A stretch of 64,000 bases of DNA from JAFARE01 sp963777285 (GCA_963777285.1 CAVZPR010000001.1:62001-126000), one strand, 5' to 3'; positions 7,572 to 16,895 are shown, counted from the stretch's first letter. The notes: generated from the sequence alone by a model not told the origin. Translations and numbers: made by a program.

Positions 7572-7999
7572 TGCGACCTTCAGCGTCAGCGACTTTGCCT
7601 CGTCGTGCGTAGCTGATGCTGAGCAAAGCCTCGCCGAGCGTGCCCCCGGCTGAGCGCCGGGCGATGACCACATAGATGACCGCCGCGACCAGCATCGGAA
7701 CCGCGATGTCGAACCACTGCGATGCGAACCCACCCACGAAAGGGTCGGGCGGCAGCGATGAGTCCAATGACCACACCGGTGACAAAGCACACATCAATGG
7801 CGGCGGCGACACCGGTGCGGAGTGGTTGCTTGAGTCGGACGACGCCCCCGTGAGTGACGGGAGGCGTGCGGCGCACGGCGACAAATGCAACGATGGCCAC
7901 AATCGCCAAGATGGCGCCCTGGAGTGCTAGATCCGGCTTCAGTGCCACCCACGCCCACGATGCTTCGTCCCGGCCCACGGATGCGCGACCCAGTTCCAT
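7549..7999 (-). pseudogene. RDD-family membrane protein, frameshifted
   Basis: Two minus-strand frames together give one RDD-type protein. The first encodes the helix LALQGAILAIVAIVAFVAV and the RDD helix RTGVAAAIDVCFVTGVVIGLI. The second continues with DPFVGGF, a long helix starting WFDIAVPMLVAA, and the family signature GGTLGEALLSI. The switch falls in GCCGCCCGACCC near 7740; dropping one C restores LIAAADPFVGGF. The span is 451 nt, three codons' worth plus one. RDD proteins are small membrane proteins, some acting as ion antiporters. The 5' end is uncertain because the ATG at 7999 sits in a CCATGG shared with the divergent gene. Confidence 0.65.
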
Positions 8000-8012
8000 G
8001 GAGGTAGCCACG

Positions 8013-8366
8013 GTGACCCTCGAAAACATCAGACAGTGGGAAGGAAAGGATGTCGTGGACGCTGACGGAGACAGGATCGGCAAGCTGGAGGACGTCTACT
8101 TCGACGCGGAGACCGACGAGCCGCAATTCGTCACCGTCCACACCGGGCTCTTTGGGCGCAACCTCACCTTCGTGCCCACGGTGAACGCCACGCTCGGACA
8201 GAACTACCTGCAAGTGAGCCGTGACAAGGACGAGGTGAAGAACGCACCGACCATCGAGAAGGGTGGCGAACTGTCGGCCGAGGAGGAGGCGGTGCTGTTT
8301 CGCTATTACGGAATCGACTACGAGCCGGCGCCGCCGCCACGAGGCCGCCGGCTGGTGCGGCGCTGA
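8013..8366 (+). CDS. PRC-barrel domain protein
   Basis: The 117-aa protein has an N-terminal PRC-barrel (WEGKDVVDADGDRIGKLEDVYFD, then PQFVTVHTGLFGRNLTFVP) and a short basic tail ending in PPPRGRRLVRR. The start is placed at the GTG at 8013, which has GGAGG 8 nt upstream. The in-frame ATG at 7998 would put that Shine-Dalgarno inside the gene. PRC-barrel proteins bind RNA or partner proteins and are often stress-linked; here it converges on an Hsp20 gene. The specific role is unknown. Confidence 0.85.
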   Translation: MTLENIRQWEGKDVVDADGDRIGKLEDVYFDAETDEPQFVTVHTGLFGRNLTFVPTVNATLGQNYLQVSRDKDEVKNAPTIEKGGELSAEEEAVLFRYYGIDYEPAPPPRGRRLVRR

Positions 8367-8490
8367 CACTCCGGGTTGCCCCAGAGGTCAGCAACGCTGC
8401 TGCCCGGTCCCATAGGAACGACGGAGCCTACTGCCCCCGCCGCCGAGGGGCCAACAGGCAACCGCTATCCCCGCCTGACCCCGACACTGA

Positions 8491-8517
8491 GGACTGCTCA
8501 CCGAGCGTGAGCAGTCC
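8491..8517. terminator. Bidirectional hairpin terminator
   Basis: GGACTGCTCAC pairs perfectly with GTGAGCAGTCC across a 5-base loop (11 bp). It sits between the convergent PRC-barrel and hsp20 genes and likely ends both transcripts. No clear U-tract follows on either side. Confidence 0.65.
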
Positions 8518-8532
8518 CGGGGATGGGTCGGG

Positions 8533-9009
8533 TCAGACCGGAACCGGCGCGCTCGCGGCAGGTTCGAGAAGCTTCTGGCCTTCGACAGTTGCAATGACGG
8601 GGATGCGCTTCGGCTGGGCGCGCTGCGCCCGGGGGACGGTAATTGTGAGCACCCCATTGTCGAAGCCCGCGGTGATCTCGTCCATCTTGACTTCGGCTGG
8701 CAGACCCACCTGCCGATACACGGAATGGGCATTCCGCTCGCGGCGAACGTAGGAGCCTCGAATGACCTCGTCTTCGTGACGGGTTCCGCGGATCGTCAGG
8801 ACGTTCTCGTCGAAGGTGATCTCGACGTCCTCGGGTCTGAATCCGGGGACCGACGCTTCGATCTCGAAGGCATCGTCGCTTTGGCGAATGTCCAGCGGAA
8901 GCGTGTGCATCAAACGCTCTGGCACAAGCGTGCGCCCAAGAGCGTCTGTATAGAGCTGATCGTGAGCCGCGAATAGCTCGTTCCAAGGATTCCAGCGGTT
9001 GACTACCAT
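8533..9009 (-). CDS. Hsp20/alpha-crystallin small heat-shock protein
   Basis: This 158-aa holdase chaperone starts at the ATG at 9009, with a GAGGCAG site upstream. The N-terminus is MVVNRWNPWNELFAA. The alpha-crystallin domain runs from LPLDIRQSDDAFEIEASVPG through VEITFDENVLTIRG and GSYVRRERNAHSVYRQVGLP to GVLTITVPRAQ, and the short tail contains KRIPVIA, the I-x-I/V-type motif for oligomer contacts. All elements of the family are present. It acts in the cytoplasm and binds unfolding proteins without ATP. Confidence 0.93.
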   Translation of the reverse strand: MVVNRWNPWNELFAAHDQLYTDALGRTLVPERLMHTLPLDIRQSDDAFEIEASVPGFRPEDVEITFDENVLTIRGTRHEDEVIRGSYVRRERNAHSVYRQVGLPAEVKMDEITAGFDNGVLTITVPRAQRAQPKRIPVIATVEGQKLLEPAASAPVPV

Positions 9010-9346
9010 GGTGCTGCCTCGATTTGGATGACGGTTGCTGACATACCCACCGGGGTCGTTCACTTGTTACGTACCCGAAAGCCGGTGCTCTCAAACCATG
9101 CGCTGGGCCTGCCCAGCTTTTCAGTGACAGCAACATAAAGATGTGGTTGCTGAGGATCCGCCGGGAGACTCACGGGTCAATGACATCGTGGGTTCTCGCA
9201 ACTCCGCTGCGTCGCGGCGGTGTGCGTGGGTCAGCCTGCGGCGCGCCTCTTTGCGCAGCGGTCGCACAGCGTGCGTTGGCCGAACGTCGGCGCGCCGCCT
9301 ACCACGCTTGAGAGATCAGAGCTCACGAAGCCGAAACCAAAGGCGG
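9010..9346. other. 337-bp intergenic region
   Basis: It lies between the hsp20 start and the helicase 3' end, so it holds the hsp20 promoter. On the minus strand a 40-codon open frame ends with TFGQRTLCDRCAKRRAAG (about 9238-9360), like the C-terminal tail of a small zinc-finger protein, but it has no good start. I treat it as a possible remnant, not a gene. Confidence 0.5.
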
Positions 9347-10564
9347 CTACGCGCTACGCCGGCGCCGGTACCGTTGTCGCGATGGCGGAGCGGATGTCAT
9401 GGGTGGCGGCGGTGATCGGTGCAACCATTCGCCCGTCGACATCAACCGCTCAGCGTCCAGCTCCGGAAGCGCAGGCGCACCGAGGCGGCGCAGCTTGCTC
9501 CACCGCTCGCCGTCCTCCTCGGTGAGAAAGGTGATCGCGCGCCCAGCTGCTCCGTTTCGAGCAGTCCTGCCAACGCGGTGCGTCAACCACTCCGGCGTCT
9601 CCGGCAGCTCGTAGTTGATGACGAGGCCGACATTCACAACATCGATGCCACGAGCCGCAACGTTCGTGGCGACGAGCACGTCAGTGGCGCGCGCGCGGAA
9701 GAGGTCGAGGGCGCGATCACGAGCATTCTGTGAGAGGTTGCCCTGCAGCTCCCCGGTTCGGTGATCGAGCCTGGTCAGGTCGCGCGCCAGCTTCCGAGCC
9801 CCGTGCTTGGTGCGATGGAAGACGATGGTCTGGTTCAGGGCTCCGCGCCGCTGATGACGCAGCAGCGTGGACAGTGCGTCGATCTTGCGTGATCGGTCGA
9901 TCCGGAGCACGCTGTGCTTCAAGTCCGGGAGCTGCTCCGCAGCGCCACGGATGCGCGCCGGTGAGCGCAGATGACGCTCGATCATCTGTTGCACCCACGG
10001 CGGCATCGTGGCCGACGCCAGCACCGCCTGGGGATCGTTGTGGCGACCGCTTCGGCAGAGTCCGATGATCTTCTCCACATCGCGGGCGAAGCCCCGGTCG
10101 AGCATCTCGTCAGCCTCGTCGAGCACGAGGTACTCGATGCGGCGCAGCCGCGCGGCGCCCAGGTTGACGAGATCGAGAAGGCGCCCTGGACACGCCACGA
10201 TGACGTCGGGCGCGTTGCGCAGGCCGCCGGTCTGCGCTGCGTAGCCCACCCCGCCGACAACGAGCACGGTGCGCAGAAGTGGGTCGACTGCTCGCACCGC
10301 AGCATTCACCTGAGCAGCCAGCTCGCGTGTCGGCGTGACGATGAGTGCCCGAGCGCCGTCGCCGGCGTGGCCGCGGAGCCGTTCTGCCAACGGCACCACG
10401 AACGCCAGCGTCTTGCCCGAACCGGTGGGGGCTTCGATGACGCAGTCGCTGCCGGCGAGGAGCGCCGGGATCGCCGCCTGTTGGACGGCGTTCGGTTCGC
10501 TGATGCCAACGGCGAGCAGCGCGTTGGCGGTGCGCGTTCGCACTCCGATGTTCTCAAACGTCAT
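9347..10564 (-). CDS. DEAD-box ATP-dependent RNA helicase
   Basis: The 405-aa protein has all core motifs in order: Q-type motif near GISEPNAVQQAAIP, motif I APTGSGKT (45-52), PTRELAAQ (78-85), motif II DEAD (149-152), SAT motif III, then in the second RecA domain VATNVAARGIDV and HRVGRTARNG. A short basic tail (RQRYRRRRSA) replaces the long RNA-binding extensions of some family members. It unwinds RNA in the cytoplasm, typically in ribosome assembly or cold and stress responses. It is transcribed alone. Confidence 0.93.
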   Translation of the reverse strand: MTFENIGVRTRTANALLAVGISEPNAVQQAAIPALLAGSDCVIEAPTGSGKTLAFVVPLAERLRGHAGDGARALIVTPTRELAAQVNAAVRAVDPLLRTVLVVGGVGYAAQTGGLRNAPDVIVACPGRLLDLVNLGAARLRRIEYLVLDEADEMLDRGFARDVEKIIGLCRSGRHNDPQAVLASATMPPWVQQMIERHLRSPARIRGAAEQLPDLKHSVLRIDRSRKIDALSTLLRHQRRGALNQTIVFHRTKHGARKLARDLTRLDHRTGELQGNLSQNARDRALDLFRARATDVLVATNVAARGIDVVNVGLVINYELPETPEWLTHRVGRTARNGAAGRAITFLTEEDGERWSKLRRLGAPALPELDAERLMSTGEWLHRSPPPPMTSAPPSRQRYRRRRSA

Positions 10565-10740
10565 GGACGCCTACCTCGGGAACCGGATTCCTGCCGGTCT
10601 TCCCAGTCTTCCCTCGCTGCTGTGTTGAGTGCCGGCCTTGAGGACACGCCGCAACGGGCGAGGAGAGGGTTCACCAAGAGGCATGGCATCGCACGATGCG
10701 CGACGCTCGTCCGACGGTAGCACAGAAACCGATACGTGTT

Positions 10741-11625
10741 TCAGGCGGTGGCGGCGATCTGCTGCGGGGGTCTGTCCGCAGCGGCAAGAAATTCCATCAT
10801 CACCCCGAGCTGCCGCTGCACCGCGGCCTGATTCCATCCGTGGCCCTGGCCGGGGTCGATGAACGTGCTCACGTTGGGACAACCACGAAGCAGGCGCTGC
10901 AGCCGGCCCACGTCGATCACCTGATCCTGCATGGCCGCGATCACGAGCGTGGGATGCCGGCGTGTCAGCAGAAGATCGAGATCGCCGTGACGCATGCCGT
11001 GGCGCAGCCAGTCGCGAGCCGCACCGGCGTCGGCGCGCCGTTGATTGGCGAAGTTGATGTCCGAGGTCGCGGTGTCGACGTCGCCCTCCTCGACCACGAA
11101 GCGCTTGTACAGATCGCTCACGACACGGCTGCGGCTCAGGGCGACGACCACCGGCCAGAACGGTGGCAGGGTCAGGACACGGATCTGATAGCTGTGACGG
11201 CGGCGGATCAGCGCCGGGTCGACCAGGGGCGTGTGCAGGATGAGGCGGCCCACGCGCGGTCCGCAGCGGGCGGCGAGGGCCGATGCCACCGAGGCACCCA
11301 GGCAGAGGCCCGCGAGATCGAAGTCGTCGATGTCCAGCGCGTCGAGCAGCCGTTCGAGCGCCGCAGCGAGCGCGGTCACGGTGTGCCTGACCGGCAGCCG
11401 TGGTGACTCGCCGTTGCCGGGGAGATCCGGAATGATCAGGCGGCGCTCGTACGCAAGGTCGTGGAAGCGACCACCGAATTCCTCAGCCGAGCTGAGGAAC
11501 CCGTGGCACAACAGAAGCGGTCTGCCCTCACCGGCGATCAAACAGCGTATCGGCTGACCTCCCGCGTCGACGCGCACCTCGCTCATCGGGGGTTGCACAC
11601 GGGGCCGGATGTTCGCGACGGTCAC
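10741..11625 (-). CDS. Alpha/beta-hydrolase
   Basis: A 294-aa protein. The oxyanion segment is LLLCHGFLSSAEEF, the nucleophile elbow is LAGLCLGAS (a cysteine at the Ser position of G-x-S-x-G, as in dienelactone-hydrolase-like enzymes), and the C-terminal part has LVIAAMQDQVIDV (acid) and GQGHGW (His). The GTG at 11625 overlaps the stop of the PIG-L gene in a GTGA, so it is translationally coupled; an ATG at 11586 is the alternative start. The substrate is unknown. The Cys in the elbow should be checked, since most family members have Ser. Confidence 0.82.
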   Translation of the reverse strand: MTVANIRPRVQPPMSEVRVDAGGQPIRCLIAGEGRPLLLCHGFLSSAEEFGGRFHDLAYERRLIIPDLPGNGESPRLPVRHTVTALAAALERLLDALDIDDFDLAGLCLGASVASALAARCGPRVGRLILHTPLVDPALIRRRHSYQIRVLTLPPFWPVVVALSRSRVVSDLYKRFVVEEGDVDTATSDINFANQRRADAGAARDWLRHGMRHGDLDLLLTRRHPTLVIAAMQDQVIDVGRLQRLLRGCPNVSTFIDPGQGHGWNQAAVQRQLGVMMEFLAAADRPPQQIAATA

Positions 11626-12428
11626 GCCATCCCCGCGAAGAGGCTGGGTTCGGGCGGAGTGGCTCCGAGGCGTCCGCGAACCAACACGAAACGCTCGACA
11701 CCGAACGCCGCCTCGAACAGGTGCGCGGCCATGGTCGCGAGGGGCAACCCGGGGTGCATCTGGCTGCTGTGCGCCACGCACGCGGCGAGCTTGCGGTCGA
11801 GAACGCCGAACACGTCGACCTGCGTCGTGATCTGTTCGTCAGGGATGCCCGCGACATGGGCGAGCTCTTCAGGCAGCGAGATGCCGGCGTCACGCGCTGC
11901 AGCGACGGTGCTGGTCACGAAGCTGCGCGGCACCGCGTGCAGGTAGACCTTCCTCGGTTGCCACCCCTCATCGGCGAGTGTGTCCAGCGCGGCGATGGTT
12001 GCGCTGTGCGCCCGGACGTGATCCGGGTGCGCGTACGTCCCATCCGGGGTGTAGGTCACCACCACGTCGGGGCGCTCATCACGGAACACCGCAGCGAGCC
12101 GATCCGCCACCTCGCTGAGCGGTGCTCCGACGAATGTCCTCGGGTCATGCGGGCCGGAGCCGGCGACATGCCCCGATCCCGTGTAGCCGAGGAACTCTTG
12201 GCGATCCACGCCAAGGATCTCGCAGGCGCGCTGCAACTCCAGGGTTCGTGCCTCGCCGACAGCTGCACTCGCCGATGCGTTTTCGTCGCCGTCGGTGTGT
12301 CCTTCCTCGCCGCGGGTGGCGGTGACGAGAACAACTCGATGCCCGTCGAGGTGGGCGCGTGACATCACGCCGCCGGTCAGGATCGATTCGTCATCGGGAT
12401 GGGCGTGCACGAGCAGCAGGGTGCTCAC
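11622..12428 (-). CDS. PIG-L family N-acetylglucosaminyl deacetylase (MshB/Mca-like)
   Basis: The 268-aa protein carries the zinc site HAHPDDES near residue 10 and the partner HPDHVRAH near residue 147, plus VVLVTATRGEEG, all standard for PIG-L/LmbE deacetylases such as MshB and Mca of mycothiol metabolism. It removes an acetyl group from an N-acetylglucosaminyl substrate or cleaves a related amide; which one cannot be told from sequence alone. It is coupled to the downstream hydrolase by a 4-nt overlap. Confidence 0.87.
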   Translation of the reverse strand: MSTLLLVHAHPDDESILTGGVMSRAHLDGHRVVLVTATRGEEGHTDGDENASASAAVGEARTLELQRACEILGVDRQEFLGYTGSGHVAGSGPHDPRTFVGAPLSEVADRLAAVFRDERPDVVVTYTPDGTYAHPDHVRAHSATIAALDTLADEGWQPRKVYLHAVPRSFVTSTVAAARDAGISLPEELAHVAGIPDEQITTQVDVFGVLDRKLAACVAHSSQMHPGLPLATMAAHLFEAAFGVERFVLVRGRLGATPPEPSLFAGMA

Positions 12429-12627
12429 AGATTGGCGACCATTGGTCGGTCGATGTCGCTGGCTCCTCGAGGTCGCCGGTGTGGATGGCCAAGATGGGGC
12501 CTTCGAGGATCCGGTGGCTGGCCGAGCCGACTACCGAGACCTGGCTGGCGCTCGCCTCAGTCAGATGCGAGACGGAGCGTACCATCACAGACGCCAAATA
12601 GTTGCGGCGGCGCGCATACTACGGGCG

Positions 12628-12924
12628 GTGACACGGCCTCCGCGCCTGCTGTCCGTGGCTGAGGTGGCCGTGGTTCTGGTTGTCTCCGAGTCGTACGTGC
12701 GCAGACTGCTCGCGAGTCAGCGCCTCTTCGGCATCAAGGTCGGCCCCGTGTGGGGCGTGTACCGGGATGACCTCGCCAGCTTCCAGCGGCTCCGCCGTCC
12801 GCCGGGACGTCCGCGCCGGAGCGAGGATCAGCGGCTCCGGCAACGCGAGATCCGGCAGCGGATCGATGCCGAGCGGCGCACGGCGGGCACCGAGGGCCGC
12901 AGGCTGAAACCGCGGTCCGCCTGA
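12628..12924 (+). CDS. Small helix-turn-helix (excisionase/MerR-type) protein
   Basis: A 98-aa protein from the GTG at 12628. SVAEVAVVLVVSESYVRRLL is a helix-turn-helix of the excisionase/HTH_17 type, followed by the wing (KVGPVWGVYRDDLASFQRLR) and a highly basic tail (about 40% Arg/Lys). It should bind DNA as a small regulator or recombination accessory factor; no recombinase is nearby. No Shine-Dalgarno is visible, so the start is a best guess. Confidence 0.65.
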   Translation: MTRPPRLLSVAEVAVVLVVSESYVRRLLASQRLFGIKVGPVWGVYRDDLASFQRLRRPPGRPRRSEDQRLRQREIRQRIDAERRTAGTEGRRLKPRSA

Positions 12925-12942
12925 CGTCGTTCACGCCGTCCG

Positions 12943-13371
12943 TCAGGCGGGGGGCGGAGACGCGGGCTTGCGCTCGTCGATGTCCTTTGGCGTGGCGAAG
13001 GATCTCCACCTCTCGCCGTCCCACCACCACTGCTTGTCCTCCGAAAGGAGCGCCGTCGGCAACATGCTGGCCCTCGTGTCAATCCAGGAGGATCCGTCCC
13101 ACCACCATCGTTTCCGCGGAGAGAGTTGGACTGGGAATTCAGACGAGAGGCGCAGCTCGCGTACTGAGTCGCGTTGCAAGACCTGCGCGACCAACAGGAA
13201 TGGGACCAAGAGCAGTCCACCAGAACAGCCGGCGGGCACGATGAGGCTCCCGAAATCATCTTTGGCCTGAAAAACCGTGGCGTACCCATCGCCCCGATCG
13301 ATCACGACCCCTCCCAGCAGCTTGTAGTTGCTGACGGCGCGATCCAGCTCGGCTGGGGTGCGGATGGGCAT
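12943..13371 (-). CDS. Membrane protein with two WWWDG repeats
   Basis: A 142-aa protein from the ATG at 13371. The N-terminal half is soluble. One hydrophobic helix (AGCSGGLLLVPFLLVAQVL) follows, then two copies of a WWWDG motif: KRWWWDGSSWI near 90 and KQWWWDGERWR near 115. These resemble the WWDG-type tryptophan motif of DUF2510 domains, a short soluble module in actinobacterial membrane proteins. I do not recognise the whole protein. It converges on the small HTH gene. Confidence 0.6.
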   Translation of the reverse strand: MPIRTPAELDRAVSNYKLLGGVVIDRGDGYATVFQAKDDFGSLIVPAGCSGGLLLVPFLLVAQVLQRDSVRELRLSSEFPVQLSPRKRWWWDGSSWIDTRASMLPTALLSEDKQWWWDGERWRSFATPKDIDERKPASPPPA

Positions 13372-13559
13372 GACCAAGCGCCTTGCGCGCTTAGCCTCTG
13401 ATCGTCTTCGGACTTCTTCCAGGCTGAGGCTGTGGCGTCGCCCACGCCGACCGGAGTCAGTCGAACTCGCTCGTGACCAGTCTTACCATCTGCCCAGACA
13501 GCCGGCACTGTACGCCGCGGTGCTGCTGCGCACAAACAAGTCGCCGGCCTGGTGGTGGG

Positions 13560-13916
13560 TTATCTGTAGACGAGCTGTCGCGCCTTCCAGAATTCGAGGC
13601 GGCGCTCGAAGCCGGCCAGCTGCTCGCGGATGAGCCGATCATCGACCTGAATGGATTGAGTACGCGCAGCCTCGTGGGTCATCCCGCTGATGCTCGCTGT
13701 GGACGCCTCAAGAAGCGAATGCTTGTACGCGATCAGCTCCCCGTAGACGCTGATCCAGAGAGCTATGTCGTCTGGATATCGGGTCTCGGGGTCCTCGCCC
13801 GGGAGCAAACGTGACCCATCCTTGAGAAGCGAGATGTCGTGGCCGAGACCGTCTTCCTCCGCGCCCGCTTTGGTATGACCTTCCACGTGCAGCCTCTGAC
13901 CGTCCGTTAGCAGCAA
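13560..13916 (-). CDS. Conserved-looking hypothetical protein
   Basis: The 118-aa soluble protein has a segment of protein-like amphipathic helices (DIALWISVYGELIAYKHSLLE, then RLIREQLAGFERRLEFWKARQ). The pattern is like short, unnamed actinobacterial helical proteins. There is no catalytic motif. The first 30 residues may be too long; no better start is obvious. Base composition is slightly lower in GC than that of its neighbours. Confidence 0.5.
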   Translation of the reverse strand: MLLTDGQRLHVEGHTKAGAEEDGLGHDISLLKDGSRLLPGEDPETRYPDDIALWISVYGELIAYKHSLLEASTASISGMTHEAARTQSIQVDDRLIREQLAGFERRLEFWKARQLVYR

Positions 13917-14008
13917 TGCCGGGCCGGACGGCGAGGGCCGAGCACCAGGCTCAGTCTGCGCCTATCGCAGCCGCCGTGCCCGGCGTGGAACCCAAACTGC
14001 GCGAAGCC

Positions 14009-16765
14009 TCACGGCGCCGGCGCGAACGCTCTCTCGGCAGCGGGCGGCGGGGCAATGGCTGCAGCCAGCTCATTCCTGGAGCTGACCCCGAGCTTGCCGT
14101 AGATGCTGCGCAGGTGGTATTCGATGGTCTTGGGGCTCAGGAACAGCGCGGCCGCGGTCTCGCGCGTCGTCTTGCCCCCGGCGAGGAGCTGCGCGATGTG
14201 CAGCTCGTGGCGCGTGAGCGCGTCGAGAGCCGGCGTTCCTCGCGGGCGTGCCGTCTCGCCGGTTGCCAGGAGCTCGACGCGAGTCATCTCGGCCCATGGA
14301 GCCGCGCCCAGCCGGTCGAAGATGTCGAAGGCCTCTCGCAGCTGACCGCGAGCGAGACTGCGTCGCCGCGCGCGCCGCAGCCGTGCGCCGAAGGCAAGGC
14401 GCGTGACCCCGAGCTCGAAGATGTCCGGCGTCCGATTGTGCAGCTGCACGGCCTCCTCGAAGGAATCATCGAACGCATCGTGGCCTGCGAGCAGTCCGCG
14501 GCACCGTGCGGCGCGTGCCAGCGACCACGGCTGGCCCTTGCGCCGCGCCGCGGTCTCGAGCCGAGCAGCGGCGTCCTGCGCGTCGGCACCGCGGCCAGTG
14601 CGGAGATAGGCGTCCACCAGCTCGGCGCTGGGAAACAGATCGGGGTCCTCGATGCCCAGCTCGTCGAGGCGACGCATGCACTCCTCGAGGTCTTGCAGGG
14701 CTGCATGGGGCCGCCCAAGACCGAGCTCCAGCCCGCCGAGGGCGTAGATCGTCCAGACCTCGAACAGGTGGACGCCGAGATCTGCGCACATCGCCAGCGC
14801 CTCGCGCGCGTGGGCGGTGCAGTCGGCCTCTCGGCCTTGACGCGCTTCCAGCCATGCAAGCCCGCTGAGCGCGTGGGCGAGCTCGGTCTGCTGGCCCGTT
14901 TCCCGCGCGATCCGCGCAGCCTCGTCGTATTCGACTTCGGCCCGCGCCCAATCGTCGGACGCTGCGTGTTCGCGTGCCGCACGGGTGAGCAGAGACGGCA
15001 GAACCCCGAGTGCCGCACGAGAGCGTGCCAAGTCGAGCGCCTCATCCGCCAGGGCATGCATCGACCCGGATTCGCGCAGGTACAGGGGGCCGAAGAGCAG
15101 CCATGGCAGGAGCGTCGTGTCGCTGCGGAGGTCAGGGTGTTCCTCGAGCAGCGCAAATGCCTTGCGAATCGAGTCGATACCACGCTGCCCGTCCGGCGTG
15201 AACACCAGCGCCATGCCGTTCGCACTGTGCGCCAGGAATCGAGTCCGCGCCGAGGCATGCGACGACACCAAGGCCATGACGCGCCGCGCCGTGCGCGCCA
15301 TCTCCGCGGCGTCGCCGGCGACGAAGGCCGCCTCTATGGCGTCGGCGAGGAGCCCGACGGCGAGATCCGGCGCGGCGACAGCCACGCGTTCTGCTGCAGC
15401 GGACAGGATCGCGTGCCCCTGCATCACCGGTCCCCCGCGCATGGCAATGCGGCCCCGGAGTCCGTCGATCAACACGCCCTGCTGCACGTCTGCCGTCAGC
15501 GGGCGCGCGGCCTCGAGCAACGCCACGGCCCGCTCCGCGGATCCGGCGATCCATGCGTCCTCGGACGCTGCGAGGAAGAGCCGTCCACGCCGCTCGTCAG
15601 CGCCTGCAAGCTGCGCTGATCGTTCGAACGCAGCGCTCGCGATCGCGTATGCGCTCCGCAGGCGCGCCCGCATTCCTGCTTCTTCGAGCGCCGACGACGC
15701 GGTGACATCGGTCCCGGCGGCAGCTGCTGCGAGGTGCCATGCGCGCCGATCGGCGTCGCGGTCCGGCAGCGACCGAGCCAGGACGCGGTGTGCCTCGCGC
15801 CGCACTTGTGGTGCGGCCGCTGCGTAGATCGCCGCCCGCGCCAGGGGATGACCGAACTCGAGATGGCCGCCCGATGCGCGGACCAGTCCCGCCTGTTCGG
15901 CGGCGGCGAGGTCCGCGACGTGCAGCTGAAGGTGCGTCGCGGCGCGCTCCAGTGTCACGAGGTCCCCGGTGTCGTCCGCAGCGGCCACGACCAGCAGCCG
16001 CTGCGTCGAGGGCGCGAGCGCTTCGGCACGGCGCGCAAACGCGCGGGTCACCTGTGCGCTCACTGGAATCGGCGCGTCGAACGCGGCCGCAGCCAGCTGC
16101 GTCGCGTCGCCCGCAAGCTCGGTGAGCGCGAGCGGGTTCCCTCCGGTCGCTCGGTACAGGCGCTCGACGGTCTCGTTCGGCACCTGTCCAAGCAGCTGCG
16201 CAGCCGATTCTCGGTCCAGCCCAGCCACGCGCAGCGTGGGAAGGTCGGCTCCATCGAGCAGCGACGCCTCACCTTCGCGCACCGCGATGAGCGCGGCGAT
16301 AGGTTCGGCCAGCAGCCGCCGCAGCACGAAACGAATCGTCTCTGCGCTCGATGCGTCGAGCAGATGCGCGTCGTCGACGAGAACGAGCAGGGGCGACTCC
16401 TCCGCGTACAGGGCCAGCAGGCTCAACGTCGCCGCGCCCACGGCGAAGCGCTCAGCCGGCGTGCCCGGACGCAGCGCGAGTGCGCCTTCGATAGCCCTCA
16501 GGCGGGGCGCCGGCAGCCGCTCGACGAGGTGAAGCGCCGGCAGCAGCAGCTCGTAGAGGCCCGCGAACGGCAGGTGCACCTCGGATTCAACGCCGCGGGC
16601 TCGCAGGAGGCGGAGCCCTCCGGCCTCGCTCGTTGCGTGTTCGAGCAGCGCCGTCTTGCCGATCCCCGGCTCGCCGACGAGGGCGAGAACCGCGCTGTGC
16701 CCCGCGCGCGCGCTTTTCAGCAGGTGCTGGATCGCCTGCCGCTCCGGGTCGCGGCCGAGCAGCAT
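14009..16765 (-). CDS. Large ATP-binding LuxR-family transcriptional regulator (LAL/MalT-like)
   Basis: This is a 918-aa protein. Residues 1-10 (MLLGRDPERQ) and Walker A GEPGIGKTALLEHA (31-44), Walker B LLVLVDDAHLLDASS and the ATGGNPLALTELA motif mark an AAA/STAND ATPase. A long TPR-like helical middle follows. The last about 70 residues are a LuxR helix-turn-helix (LTRHELHIAQLLAGGKTTRE, then LSPKTIEYHLRSIYGKLGVSSR). Such LAL regulators use ATP and a small effector to activate transcription. It diverges from a methyltransferase gene across 130 bp, its likeliest target besides itself. Confidence 0.92.
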   Translation of the reverse strand: MLLGRDPERQAIQHLLKSARAGHSAVLALVGEPGIGKTALLEHATSEAGGLRLLRARGVESEVHLPFAGLYELLLPALHLVERLPAPRLRAIEGALALRPGTPAERFAVGAATLSLLALYAEESPLLVLVDDAHLLDASSAETIRFVLRRLLAEPIAALIAVREGEASLLDGADLPTLRVAGLDRESAAQLLGQVPNETVERLYRATGGNPLALTELAGDATQLAAAAFDAPIPVSAQVTRAFARRAEALAPSTQRLLVVAAADDTGDLVTLERAATHLQLHVADLAAAEQAGLVRASGGHLEFGHPLARAAIYAAAAPQVRREAHRVLARSLPDRDADRRAWHLAAAAAGTDVTASSALEEAGMRARLRSAYAIASAAFERSAQLAGADERRGRLFLAASEDAWIAGSAERAVALLEAARPLTADVQQGVLIDGLRGRIAMRGGPVMQGHAILSAAAERVAVAAPDLAVGLLADAIEAAFVAGDAAEMARTARRVMALVSSHASARTRFLAHSANGMALVFTPDGQRGIDSIRKAFALLEEHPDLRSDTTLLPWLLFGPLYLRESGSMHALADEALDLARSRAALGVLPSLLTRAAREHAASDDWARAEVEYDEAARIARETGQQTELAHALSGLAWLEARQGREADCTAHAREALAMCADLGVHLFEVWTIYALGGLELGLGRPHAALQDLEECMRRLDELGIEDPDLFPSAELVDAYLRTGRGADAQDAAARLETAARRKGQPWSLARAARCRGLLAGHDAFDDSFEEAVQLHNRTPDIFELGVTRLAFGARLRRARRRSLARGQLREAFDIFDRLGAAPWAEMTRVELLATGETARPRGTPALDALTRHELHIAQLLAGGKTTRETAAALFLSPKTIEYHLRSIYGKLGVSSRNELAAAIAPPPAAERAFAPAP

Positions 16766-16895
16766 GCCCGGATTGTATTGAGCCCCCCGATGCGCGGCGT
16801 GCGCCGGCGCACATCTTCCAGGGGGGGACCCTGACGCGACCGCGCGCGGGCCGGGCTAGCGTGCGGCCGTCGCGTCAAGCAACGGAGGACCTGGA

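Noticed and set aside
9238..9360. Short minus-strand zinc-finger-like tail (TLCDRCAKRRAAG)
   Set aside because: No start codon or upstream domain; noted in the intergenic entry only.
13916..15619. 567-codon plus-strand frame and several other frames opposite the 918-aa LuxR regulator
   Set aside because: High GC leaves the antisense frames open; composition is Arg/Ala/Gly-rich without domains.
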